From: Crambe crambe
Taxonomy: Eukaryota; Porifera; Demospongiae; Poecilosclerida; Crambeidae
Assembly (NCBI GenBank): GCA_963924555.1
Contig: OZ004597.1
Location: 186,001 to 250,000, forward strand
Reading direction: 5' to 3'
DNA: 64,000 bases
Shown: positions 11,433 through 31,300 of the stretch, one piece after another
Numbering within the stretch: position 1 is the stretch's first letter
How the letters are laid out: the number at the start of each line of letters is the position of its first letter
The notes under the pieces: model-generated
Databases searched by the model: none
Told to the model about the DNA's origin: nothing
Seen by the model: only the letters and a program-made list of their open reading frames with translations
Translations under genes and position numbers: made by a program

Positions 11433-13656
11433 ATGGGTGAGTCCTCATGCATGGCATGCTACTGACATGTTTTCCACATATGTTTATTTTGTATGTGTGA
11501 ATGTACTTGCTGCAGTGAACAGCTAGCAAGTCATTGTATCTCCCAAGCACCAGTAGTTCCAAGTGTGTACATCTATCATTCCTCCCTTCATTCCACACCT
11601 TTGCACCTTCAATCATCCATGTCTCGCCTGGACAAGATCCTCTGGAAGTCGGAATCACTTTCCATCAAAGTCCGAGGCTCCCTCAACATTCCTGAAGTGG
11701 CAGTGCCCCCTTCTAACTTTGTATTGCCTGGCCCTATCCACACTCTGGATGAGGTTTCACAGTCTTTGGACGAGGCAGTTCCCCAATTACAACCTTTCTC
11801 TCCCACCCCATCCATAGACAGTGGCCGCTGGACCGGCACAGCCCTACTACCCTCCACTAAATACTTTGTTCATGGTGGCCCTGGTTTCTCTATCGGCATT
11901 CTGGACTCCACCACAGGTTCATTGGAACACCTTCCCGTTCCTGTCCCCACCCTCTCCTTCCTGGAAGACTCTGATGCTAGCAATTTCTCTCTCTCCGAAG
12001 TGACGAGTCTGGCCCTAGCTGGAAAATCACAAGTGTGGGCTGGAACCGAAACAGGCAGTCTGCACGTATTTGACCTCTCCCCTGGTCCCCGACTCTCAAA
12101 CCACGCTTACTCCAAGCTGCCCGATCCTGTGACGTGCCTGAGAACAGGTCAAATTACTGCTGGCAGGGATGTAGCATTGAGCACTAGATATTCGTCGTTG
12201 AACAGAATGGAAGTCTTAGCGGGCTCTCCTAATGGCAACCTCACCATCATCAGTGGAGAAGCAGATGAGAGAGGTGGGCTGAAGAATGTGGCCAAGTGTC
12301 CTCGTAAAGTGATCCAATTGGGTGGATTCAAGGGGGTGAGTGGCTCTGTAATTCACTGCATGGTGTTTGTCACGACCTCTGGGGCCAAGGAGGACTGTTA
12401 CTGGTGTGGGTGTGGCAGCAGCATAGTGATTCTGAGACGTTCCAGCTGGAAAGTGTTAATCAGACTGAATGGATCACCCAAACCACAAGCACCTCATTAT
12501 GGCATGGAAAGCGGCGCTTCCAGCCTCCATAATGGCAGCAATGAATCCGAAGCTGCAAATGTATCTCAGTTGGAAGCAACGGAGTATGGAGTGTGGAGCA
12601 CCACTGCCCAATCACCTACCATGGTCTTGTGGGATGCCACCGATTTCGCCCCAAAAATGAATATCTCATGTTTGTAAGTGAGCCCACCTGTGCTTGCACG
12701 GGTGCATGTTACATTAGAACTTGCCAAACATTGCATAAAATTAATGGCTGGCCATTAGGTTTAGTTCTGATGTGGTATTGAGTACATTAGGCCAGTCACA
12801 CTGAATATCTGACTACATTAAGCCAGTCACACTGAATATCTGACTATCAGTGTATTCATTATGGTGCTCCAGTGGGTAGATTTCTAGGATATTCATCCTG
12901 GTCTTATGACAAGCTGAATATTATCACATAATGCAATACAAGTGGACTGTGGGAGGGAAAATACTTTTAAAATTCATGATTTCTTTGTATTCATCAAGAC
13001 TGGTCATGTGTTGTACTTTTAACTGCAGCAACTCTGGACCAGAGACTCCCATGGAAAATGTAAATGCCCAAGTCACTGTAATAGTGTGTAGTGAATCACT
13101 GCTTCTGGTGGGGACTCAAGGCGGATATCTCCTCATCTTCTCCATTCAAAAGAGACTGCATACAAGAACAGTTAACAGAACAAGACACATTAGTTATTCA
13201 ACTGAACAGGATACACCAACCCTTTCCCTTCCTAATCCTTCTCCAAAAAGTAGACGAACAAACAAGCGAGGATTGGAGTACAAGTTAGTCGCAGCCACTC
13301 ACTGTTGTCCTAGACCTGTGGTCAGTATTCATCTGGTCGGCATAGCTGGTATTTCTGAATCCCCCCTCCCTTCCTCACCCAATCACTGCCACAATATCCT
13401 GGTCATGTTTGGCAGTGGAGATGAGAATGGCACAAGTTGTCAAGGGCTAGTTCACCTTTACGAGATGGGCAATTCCCCTCTGTCGTCTCCCATGACAAGT
13501 CCACAAGGTCGACTCTCCAGTTCTTCCAGCCTCTCCATCTCATCACTTCGAAGGGGAAGTCTGCAGGACTCTGACACTATGCCTAAACTAAGGCTACACA
13601 GAGTCACTGAAGGATCTGTCTCCTACCTCCCTCTCCCAGATAACTCTCTCTGGTGA
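11433..13656 (+). CDS. LRRK-type beta-propeller protein without GTPase or kinase
   Basis: Three exons (11433-11436, 11527-12673, 13029-13656) total 1,779 nt and encode about 592 residues. The first coding exon is only ATGG; its donor GTGAGT and the acceptor at 11526 keep frame, but an internal ATG at 11620 is an alternative start. The body is a WD40-like propeller whose blades match the C-terminus of the neighbouring ROCO protein: VWAGTETGSLHVFDL against LWVGTENGQMGSVYVFNL, CYWCGCGSSIVIL against CIWCSCGDTMEVY, and GVWSTTAQSPTMVLWD against GVWTVGRRSSVLRLWD. Similar propellers occur in ARHGEF10/17, so that origin cannot be excluded. The tail (13440-13650) is Ser-rich and probably disordered. 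Its role is unknown; a scaffold or regulator of the divergent ROCO gene product is a guess. Confidence 0.8.
12783..12844. repeat. 31-bp tandem duplication, two copies
   Basis: TACATTAGGCCAGTCACACT... is repeated head to tail with one difference in the intron of the propeller gene. Confidence 0.85.
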
Positions 13657-14150
13657 CCTCAATACATCCATCCATCCATCCATCATGCATACAACTCTAT
13701 GATTTTTTTTTTGTATTTATTTTTATCATTTCACTTCATCATCAGAAGTGATGCCTGCCTGTGAACTGGTCAATGTCAATATTTTAAAACACGAGTGATT
13801 CTTCATTTGAAGTGATGCAGTAACTGACATAAAGTGTACACAGACAAGTGGTATGAAGTAAACAGTCCAGTGGTTTGTTATGTACATAATCCTGCTTGAC
13901 ACTGCAATACTGCTGTTGGGGAAAGTCAAACAGCACAACATGGCCACTCAGCGCAATTGCGGTTTAGTCTACAGTGAAACATAAAACAAAAAAAGGCAGA
14001 TTTCATTGTGTGCTGGCAAATGGAGTAATTAGTGGAGCGGTGAAACTGGCAAACGTACTTATTAAGAAATACAACAATACAATGCCAGAGTAGGAAAGCC
14101 ATGTGACCACTTAGTTTGAATAACCTCAAAGGTCAGCACTAAGTGATGGT
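13657..14150. other. Convergent intergenic region with (CCAT)n and a T run
   Basis: These 494 bp separate the stop codons of the propeller gene (+) and PIBF1 (-). It holds a short (CCAT)n run near 13665-13684 and a T-rich stretch near 13702-13735. It presumably contains both 3' untranslated regions. No further gene was seen. Confidence 0.5.
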
Positions 14151-17100
14151 TTAACTTACAAATACTGTTGGTTTGGGATGTGGTTGTTGCTGGGAAGTTT
14201 GTGGGTGGAGGGGTGATTGTTTGGAGGATGGTGATGGGGACCGATGGGAGGTGTGGTTAGGAGACGAGAGGTGAGCAATATGGAGGGGTGGTGGTGATGG
14301 TGAGTGTCTACCAAGGGTTATTTGTGGTGGCTCATTTCCAAGTAGAATACTCTTAATGACATGAAGTTCCTGTGTGGGAAATAAGAATGGGTGAACCTAC
14401 AAGTGACGTACATTTTAAAGGTGACTGACCTCCCTGTGGTTGAGCAGCCTCTCAAGATCAGCAGCCATCTGATTCTTGGTCTCTATGAGTACTGATTTTT
14501 CGGTTGCTAAGGCTGCCAGGTCCTTCTGGAGGTTAGCAACTTTGGCTCTGAGCTCTTTCAACTGGGTTTTCTGTTCCTTCACACGTGTCACCAAGTAGAT
14601 GTGGGGCTGCTGGGAGCCTTTCAGCAAGTCTTGACTGGATTCCAGTTCCTCTTGAAGTTTGTCCACTTTCTCTTCTTCTCTTTTCAGCTGATTTCTCAGG
14701 GAACAGTTAATCTTCTCTAACTGTAGGACTCTTCTGGCCAGATGAACACTACATGTGCAGTGCTGACAGTTAAAAATAATGTGTATGTGAAAAGAGAGAG
14801 CTCCTCACCTCTGCTGAAGTCTGCGTTTGGAGGTAGTCGGGACAGACGTACCAAATCCATATGAGAAGAGAACTCGTTCTGCATCACAAGAATGCTCCAC
14901 TGCAGTGAAAGGGGGTGAAAGGGTGAGTTTTTGATGGAGCAACAGGTCCTAGCTTGTAATGAGTACATACTCTGTGCTGATTCCATCACTATGTCATCCA
15001 ATTGTTTTTCAATTTTCTCATAGCCCTGGAGTCTTTGGCGAGCATCAAACAACTGTCCTTCCAAACTCCTCACTTTCACATCCTTTTCACTTGCAACATT
15101 ATAAAACTCCCGAGTCAGCATCTCCACCTAAAATTTAATATGTATGGATTGAATCAGCAGCTCAGCCAATATTATATTGCTCCTTCACTTTCTTCTGGAG
15201 TTTCTCTTGCTCTAACTGTAAGTGACGAAAGTCCTTGAGTGTTTCTTGGTGAACCAGTCGAGTCCTCTCCTTTTCAAACCTCACCATCTGCAGTTCACCT
15301 TGCAACTCTGCCATGGATTTCTCAGAGGAGGCTTGGAGTCTATGATACCTGTTTTTGTACATCATCATACATACTTTGCCTCTCTTTCTCTCTCTCTACT
15401 GTGACTTACTCCTTTAAGAGGTTCTCATATTTATCAGCTAGTTCCTTTTCTGCTGACTTGGCACGGTCTCTCTCTGTGAGGGCAGAGTCTCTTGCATCAC
15501 TCAGGATTTTACTCTCTCTATCGTACATCTCCCTTGTCTGGACCCTGAGCTGCTCCATCTCAAGAGCTGTCCTGGCTTTAATGCCCTCTAGCTCACTCTC
15601 CAGTTGATGGTCGTATTTCATACGATGCTCTTCTCTATAATATTGAATCAATTGAGCTCTCTGCTCTTCAGAATTACTATCTACTAAATCACCCGATACA
15701 TGTAACACAGCTTCCCACTTACCTTGAGTTGACGAGTTGTTCATAGAGCTTCTCCTTGGCCTGTTTCATTGTTGTCAACTCTTCCATTGTCATCTCAAAC
15801 CTCTCCTCCATCACCTGCACCTTCTGTGTCAACTCAATGGCTTGTCGACTCAAGTAGTCCTTATCATGCTGCAAAAGTGTCTCTGATTGTCTGATGGAAG
15901 ACAGCTGTGGAGTCAAACCAAAGACTTAGGATACAGTCAAAATGATCAGACCACACACCTCTTTAGTAAGCCTGTCCAGCTCTTCCTTAGTTATCTGATC
16001 CTTAGACTTCACTCCTATCAGACTGTTCTGCAGACCCTCCTTCTCCAGAAGTAATTGATCCCTTTCCCTACGTATTTGCAAATTGCATCATTTAGACTGG
16101 AGATAGATCCCCTATATTATACTAGCATACTTGGTTGCAATAAAATCCCTTATTATATGCACCCATTACCACTGAGATCATTACACACCTCATAACAGTG
16201 TCATAATTGTCCACTTTATAATTTCCTTCCAAGACCTTAGTCTTGACTAGCCCCAATTCTTGAATCAGATTAGAACGCTCTCTCTCCAAAGTGTCAGTTC
16301 TTTCTCTCTCCTGGATCAAATCCTATGAATTGCCAAGTGTCACACTAGCCCCGTCTGATATCACAGGCTTACCTTTTCCAATGTGGTCAATTCTTCCTCT
16401 CTCACACACATTTGTTTGTTTAGCTGGGAAACTTTTTGCTGCAAGTTTGTGGATTGGGTCTGTAGCTGCTTGGTGAGATCATAAAATCGAAGCTGTAATC
16501 ACACAATAACAACTATCATTTCATTTTCCATTATAATTAATGAAATGGGGAATATTATTATTATTATTAGCTCACTCTAATGAAATCTTGGGTTGATACT
16601 GCTGAGTTGGTAGAATTGAGGTGGTGATATTCTTCCTGAGTGAGGAGAGGTACAGACATGAGAGCTGCTTCCAGCTCTAGCTTCACTTCCTCTAATGTGG
16701 CTGGTTTTCTGCTCCATTGGGCAACTTCCTCTCTTTCCATCTTTGTTTTTTCCTTCTGGAGCTTTTCTCTGATTGTCTTTAATTCTTGTTCATACCCATG
16801 ACTGAGAGATTGGAGCCGCAAAGAGAGGAGCTTTTTCTCATGAGCTGCATCAGCTAGCTGTTCCTGCAGTTCTACTATCTGACAGGCCTGTTCATTACGC
16901 AGTGTATCAATCACCAGCTGCTTCTGAGCCACCTCTAGCTTCAAGAGCTGGATGGAGTGAAGTAGTTGCCTCTTCTCCAATTGATCCCTTTATTTAATAT
17001 TATCGAATGGGAATTAATACTTTATATTAATCTTTAATGTATCTTCATGCCTTGTAACGTCAAGATGATACTTGCTGTTAGACTGACTTCTGCTGCTGTC

Positions 17101-17175
17101 CAAGGTTGCAGAGAGAGTTGTAGACAGATCTGTGTTAAACTCAGTAGTGTCTCCTTCCAGAGGATCCCCCATCAT
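14151..17175 (-). CDS. PIBF1: Progesterone-induced-blocking-factor-1-like centrosomal coiled-coil protein (CEP90)
   Basis: About a dozen short exons encode an almost entirely coiled-coil protein collinear with vertebrate PIBF1/CEP90. Diagnostic blocks: [19 protein letters not shown] near the N-terminus, [34 protein letters not shown], and near the C-terminus [20 protein letters not shown] followed by LLNHRE. The family protein sits at centriolar satellites and distal appendages and is needed for ciliogenesis. After the last conserved helix the protein ends in a Ser/Pro/His-rich tail of about 60 residues (14151-14345), which differs from vertebrates. The start is the first of two adjacent ATGs at 17170-17175. 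The terminal GTAAGT next to the stop could also act as a donor, so the last few residues are less certain. It diverges from OGT. Confidence 0.9.
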
Positions 17176-17583
17176 TAATCTTTTGTTTATTTCAAATTAT
17201 CGCGCGCCTAACACCGCACGCGCCATTAACCATATCATGTGATCCGTACTGTGGCAATTGGCCAATCAGATCGGTTAGAAACCATGAGATCATCTGGTGA
17301 CCGCAAGAGCAGCCTTCACTAAAATGGCCGCAGGGAGAGAGGCTGTGGTAAATTAGCAAGACTCTGTCCAATCCAGAAGTTGTGATAGATATCTTAGTTC
17401 TCAGAGGCTGAGGAATAATCTTTATACTGCACCTCGTATGGTGAGTTTTATCAGAGAGCTACCCAGACTAAGTAGCAGCTTATAATAAATATAGCTTACT
17501 AGCTAACTACTAGGTATCAGTGACTTATTAGATTTAATACACAGGTCTGATCTCCCAACCTCCTTGAGTTGACTAGTTAGAGA
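17176..17583. promoter_or_regulatory. Divergent promoter region, PIBF1 / OGT, with OGT 5' UTR intron
   Basis: The interval contains a CCAAT box (17262-17266), a TCATGTGA octamer (17235-17242) and a YY1-like AAAATGGCCGC element (about 17320-17331). A good donor at 17441 (GTATG followed by GTGAGT) and acceptor at 17544 suggest that OGT has a non-coding first exon ending at 17440 and a 5' UTR intron of about 104 bp. Confidence 0.5.
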
Positions 17584-21939
<4,356 letters not shown>

Positions 21940-22252
21940 AAGTTAATCCCCCCCACCCACCACCCACTAGCTGAATGAGAAACTGCTATCACATACCATG
22001 CAATGTCTCATACACACATTTCTTAGCTTTCTGCTACATGACCCCATGGGAGTCTTCTAATACTTAACCTCTTGATTCTTCTTTTCTGAACAGTCTTGCT
22101 TCTATTTGTTATTCTAAACTGTTAGCACATCAGGTGCTACAATTCAAGATTAAAATACTTGACTAAAATGGCAATGAAGATGTGAAACCTGTATAGTGTG
22201 TTGTAGGAATGACTGGGTGATCTCTATTTAGACTACAAGTATGAGCAGACTT
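21940..22252. other. Convergent intergenic region, OGT / ABHD18
   Basis: These 313 bp lie between the OGT stop and the inferred last ABHD18 exon and should hold both 3' UTRs. No gene or repeat was recognised. Confidence 0.4.
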
Positions 22253-24206
<1,954 letters not shown>

Positions 24207-24250
24207 TGGGGTCGAAGTTCGGCCACACCCACTCTAAACATGGTGCAAGA
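24207..24250. promoter_or_regulatory. 44-bp divergent start-to-start interval, ABHD18 / HHIPL
   Basis: Only 44 bp separate the two divergent start codons, so the two 5' UTRs may overlap or the promoter may extend into both first exons. A CCACACCC element, similar to KLF-type CACCC boxes, lies within it. Confidence 0.45.
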
Positions 24251-26462
<2,212 letters not shown>

Positions 26463-26870
26463 AAAGCAAACCAGAAAACTTTTTAAATCATTATTTAAGA
26501 TGTTGATTAATTATCTATCGTGACGTAATGATCATTATCCGGACATCCTTTTCTTGTAATAACTTAACCGTAAATTGTATTTATAGCTTTATATACATGC
26601 TGCATACCGATGCACGTCAAGATCGATCACTGACTGAGTTGTGCTTGCTAGCTTGCAAGTCTGTAAATAGTCTAAAAATCAACGGAGAACTAGTTGGGTG
26701 AAGCCTTGAGGCAAGTATAATCACCAGCTAGTCTTAAGGGCAGTTCAAAATCTTCAGCTAGTGTCTGTGTGTGCAGTACATTTCATAGAAGAGTACGAGT
26801 TTGCAGACCAGCTTCGACTACAAGCTGTGAATGACCACGTTTAGCCCTTGTTCTTCAAGCCAAGGCAAAC
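26463..26870. other. Intergenic, HHIPL to guanylate cyclase
   Basis: About 408 AT-rich bp between two genes on the same strand. No coding sequence was seen. It should hold the HHIPL 3' UTR and the promoter and 5' UTR of the guanylate cyclase gene. Confidence 0.4.
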
Positions 26871-28342
26871 ATGGTGAGTTGCGGTGAAGAGATGAAGAGG
26901 ATGAGTGGGCTAGCTGCTGTGTCGATAGTTAGTGATAGCTCACTAGTTAGCCAAGTGATGGATAGCTGGCAGTGGACCTACATTCTTTACATTTTTAGTG
27001 TAATATTGTTATAGCAAGCCCACTTGATAAAGAATGCTGTAGCTATGGCTGGAGTAATAGACTAGGGCTAGAATAGGGTTCCATGGTCTGATCGTAGAAT
27101 ATATCCAATCGTAGTGCATGTGTGCTTATGGTTTTGTCCCCCTCCTTGAGAGCTCCATAAACTTGAGGACATGATGTGGTGCGTAGTCTATTATGAGGAT
27201 TGTGTGTGACACACACTATCACATGAAGTTCAGGGTCTTCCTCTATTAGAACCTTTTACTGATTCCTTCCACAGAAGTGAATTCATAGCAGTTACCCTTT
27301 TTTTTCCTTTTTTTTTTTTTTTGCCTATGCAAGAGAAGGAAAGGAAGGAAGTGCACTTGAACCTTCACCTTTTGCATAGCTTTACATCCTTGTATTTATT
27401 GCTGACTCCACTTGCTCAATGCCTGTTCATTAGTAGCTGGTGTGTCCTAAATGGAACATCTATGTCAATGTTTGGTTCACACAAATTATTACTTGTGATT
27501 TAGTGGTTAGTGCTAACTACTCTGTGTCTTTTCCACAGTATGGATTCGTTAATTCTGCTCTGGAGAAGCTCATAAAGAGAAGATTTGGAGTCGAGAAATG
27601 GGAAGAAATAAAGTAAGTGGGTGTTCACTTTGTAAACAAGGAAGCCCATAATCACAAACTCCTAAAAGAAGGGGTAGGGGGAAATGTCTGATTTGCATAT
27701 AGTTTTATGAGGAAGTGAAGTGTTTGTAGCATGTAATGAACATGTGCAGAAACATAATCATAATGCTTTGTTACTAGCTGGACTGCTACTACAAGTTTAC
27801 CAGTTACCATAATCAAGTAATGAAGTTATTTTAGTTCACATTGCAGAATGACAAACAATTTGATTTGTGGATTTAAATTTGGCAGGCACCTCTAATGCTA
27901 TGTAGAAGTGATGGTGCCAATTTTCATGAGTCCACCAACACCTTAGCTGAAATCATCGCTGTCAAATATAACAATAACAATATACTTCTCTCTCCTTCCA
28001 TTCCATTCCATCCCTTAGGGTGTACTCCAAGTTATTTCTGGGAGATCAGTCTTCCTTTCAAGTCAACCACATTTATAAGGATGAAGACACCTACTCTGTG
28101 GTACAAGCTGCCTCTGAGATTCTGGGTGAGTGGATAAAATTTAACTGCATAGGTGTCAGCTGTTTCGCCTAATCTCCACACAACTGCTGTTTGCACAGGA
28201 AAATTTAGCTTAGTCTAACTGAGTAAATGTCTCAGATTTTGTTGTCTGCTAGTTGGAATGTGTTACCACACCCTCCATTGATAATGGACACCTAACACTC
28301 TTCTCGTAGACTAGAATGTACTAATTATTCTGAACCAAGAGA

Positions 28343-28373
<31 letters not shown>

Positions 28374-31300
28374 CTCCTGTGCTGACAGATGTACTGAAAA
28401 CTAACTTTCTCTTTTCCCTTTGTGTTTCAGGACTGGATGCTGCCACCATCTTGGAAATGTTTGGTGAACAATTTCTTCTTTCTTGCCAGGAATCAGGCTA
28501 TGCTAAAACTCTGCAGCTTCTTGGCAGGACGTTACAGGACTTTCTTACAAACCTTGATGCTCTCCACGACCACCTCTCCATCATCTACCCCCAAATGGAT
28601 GCTCCATCGTTTCGTTGTACTGCAGGAGCCAGAAAGTCCGAGTTTCTTCTTCACTATTATTCAGATAGGCCATCACTGGAAAACATAGTGATGGGAATAG
28701 TCAAGTCTGTGGCACGGGAATATTATCATGTGGAGCTGGAGATGAAAGTGATGATCAAGAAAGGAGACAATAGTGACCATACTGTCTTCTCCATCAGAGA
28801 GATGGCTTACCACAGAGCCAGTGTGGCAGACAAGGAAGATCAGTATGAAGATGTCAAATCCTTTTCTAACAAACAACTGATTAGTTCAGAGACCTTCTGC
28901 AAAGCTTTTCCCTTTCATATAGTATTTGACTCACGCATGACAATTTTGCAAGTGGGTTCTTCGTTGAGTTGGGTCATGCCTAACCTCCAATTGAACAAGG
29001 ACAGTCTCACCAGCTACTTTGCACTAGAACGGCCAAGGATGAAACTCACCTTTGAGAATATCCTTTCCCACATCAACACCATCTTCATTCTACGAATGAT
29101 CCCAACAATTGTGCACTCTTCGTCTTCAAACCGACTGAGTATGAGTGTAGCATCCGGAAGTGACCCTATGAGACTGCGAGGGCAAATGGTGTATGCTGCT
29201 GAGTCGGAGGCCATGTTGTTCATCTGTTCCCCCCGAGTGAAGCGCCTCCATGACTTGGAGCAGAGGGGATTGTACTTGAGCGACATTCCTATTCATGACG
29301 CCACACGAGGCATGCTCATGATGGGTCAAGCAGCTGCTGCCGAGTTCACTAAATCTGTGCGACTTGAAGAACTCATCATTGACCTCAACTCCACACAGAA
29401 GTCCCTGGAGGAAGAGAAGAGAAGAATGTCTGAACTCCTACACCAAATGCTGCCTATCTCAGTGGCTGACAACTTAATGGCTGGTCAGATGGTAGAGGCA
29501 GAGAGATTTGAGTCGGTGACAATACTATTTAGTGATATAGTGGGCTTCACTAGCATCTGTAGTCACTCAGAGCCCATGCAGATTGTCAACATGCTAAACA
29601 AGCTCTACTCCATGTTTGATCAGGTGGTGGGTCAGAATCAAGTTTACAAGGTGAGGTAGAAGATGTATCCGGGACTCATTTGCATGTTAGGAGACATAAA
29701 TACCTTTACATGTGTTCGTTAGTTGGGTAGGAACCCTTTTATGGGAGACATGAATTCTTTGTGCGTGCTATAGACATCAGGTCATTATAGTGGAAGAGTT
29801 CCTTAATGCGAGTGATGTCATCAGTGTAGGATGATAGTTTCAGCTAAGGGTCGGCCAAGGTTGCATCATAAGTGTAAAGTGCAGTTTCCTACACCCATGC
29901 ATTTGTGGATCACTGCTTCCACCCATGCATTTATGCATCACTGCTTCCACCCATGCATTTGTGCATTCCACATTTATGGCTGTTACATTTATGCATCACT
30001 GCTTCCACCCATGCATTGCTACTTCGTACTTTTGCTCTTTGTCCTCTAGCTTCCTTGCTAACAACCATCCATGATATCCCTACCCTTATCCCTCCCATTT
30101 CGTTCTTATCAGTAAATCCTTATTTTAATTGATTGCTAATTAAGAATGAATGGGCTCATTGGCAATCAGCAGTGTGTGGTTTACTCCAGCTAAAGGTTTA
30201 CATCAGTGGAAGTATCAGGTTTACGTTAGTGGAGGTATCAAGTTTTCAGAGTTTTTGTATATGTTATGCTTTCAAGAGTAAGCTTCCAGGAATTTGTTAA
30301 GGAAGATCAACCAAGGATTGCTCTATTTCCTCCTGTAGGGGCTGTAAGAATGCTTGGCTGGTATTCAGTCTGGACTGTTTGCCTGATGTATGGCAGCTGT
30401 TGGTTTTGGAGGGGACCTATCTATTCAGTGGTATAGCAGCGGGCAGGTACAAGGGGAAATAATGTTTGGAGGGCCTGTCTTGAGGTTTATGGTCTCTTTT
30501 CCTTTTGATGAGTTTATTCAGTGAGGTGTTACAGCGTATCCATCCTAATTTGGTATTAAGTTGCCAGCCATTATTGCAACCATATGGGACCACTACAATG
30601 CCCTTTCTCTCAGCCATGTGTTTACTCACTTGCTCTCGGTTGGTGAGTGTCCATGAGGTGTGCGGGAGTTGGTATGTGTTGTGATGGCCACTGACTGCCA
30701 ATGTTACCTCACAGTCAGTGTATAATTGTGTTACTGGTTGTCTTGTGCATAGCAACTGCCATCCCATAAGTAGTGGTGTACCTACCTACCTACCTAGCCT
30801 GGCCTGGCCTGGCCGTGGATCTGATCCATGTTCCACTACATTCAGTTACTTTAAAACTTCCAAAACATGTTTTTGAGTAGTAGCGTAATTATTTGGGACA
30901 ACTTTCAGGTCCATATTTGGTACACATGTGTATGTATGTGTGTGTCAAGTCACTGGTAACACTCTGGACTCGTAAGCGGGTGACTGAGTTCCGAGTCCCA
31001 CCATGTTTACTGCGAGTTCTGAGTCCCACCATGTTTATCCATTCTTTAATTTGTCTAACATAATGCCACCATCCACCCACTGGAATGGGTACCTTGGGTG
31101 CAAATCAACTTGCTGTCTCTAATATCAGCTGTGGTCCTTCAGGTGCCCACACCATAAACACACACACACCCAACTACAAAATACTCACACACCCAACTAC
31201 AAAATACTCACACACCCAACTACAAAATACTCACACACACCTGGTCAACCCAGGATGCCTGTGCAACCTAGGATGCCTGTGCTCTAAAGCAGGTACTAAG

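Noticed and set aside
11493..11526. Upstream extension of the propeller protein (Cys-rich MCECTCC start)
   Set aside because: This segment reads as intron: a GTGAGT donor follows ATGG at 11436 and an acceptor at 11526 restores frame. The Cys-rich peptide looks fortuitous.
30417..30767. Open frame of 116 codons on the minus strand in the large guanylate cyclase intron
   Set aside because: No recognisable domain or splice context and it lies among repeats. It could be a relic of a mobile element, but nothing in the sequence supports that.
29891..31234. Direct repeats that might suggest a CRISPR array
   Set aside because: The units are adjacent or nearly so, with no unique spacers, within an intron of a eukaryotic gene. 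They are minisatellites.
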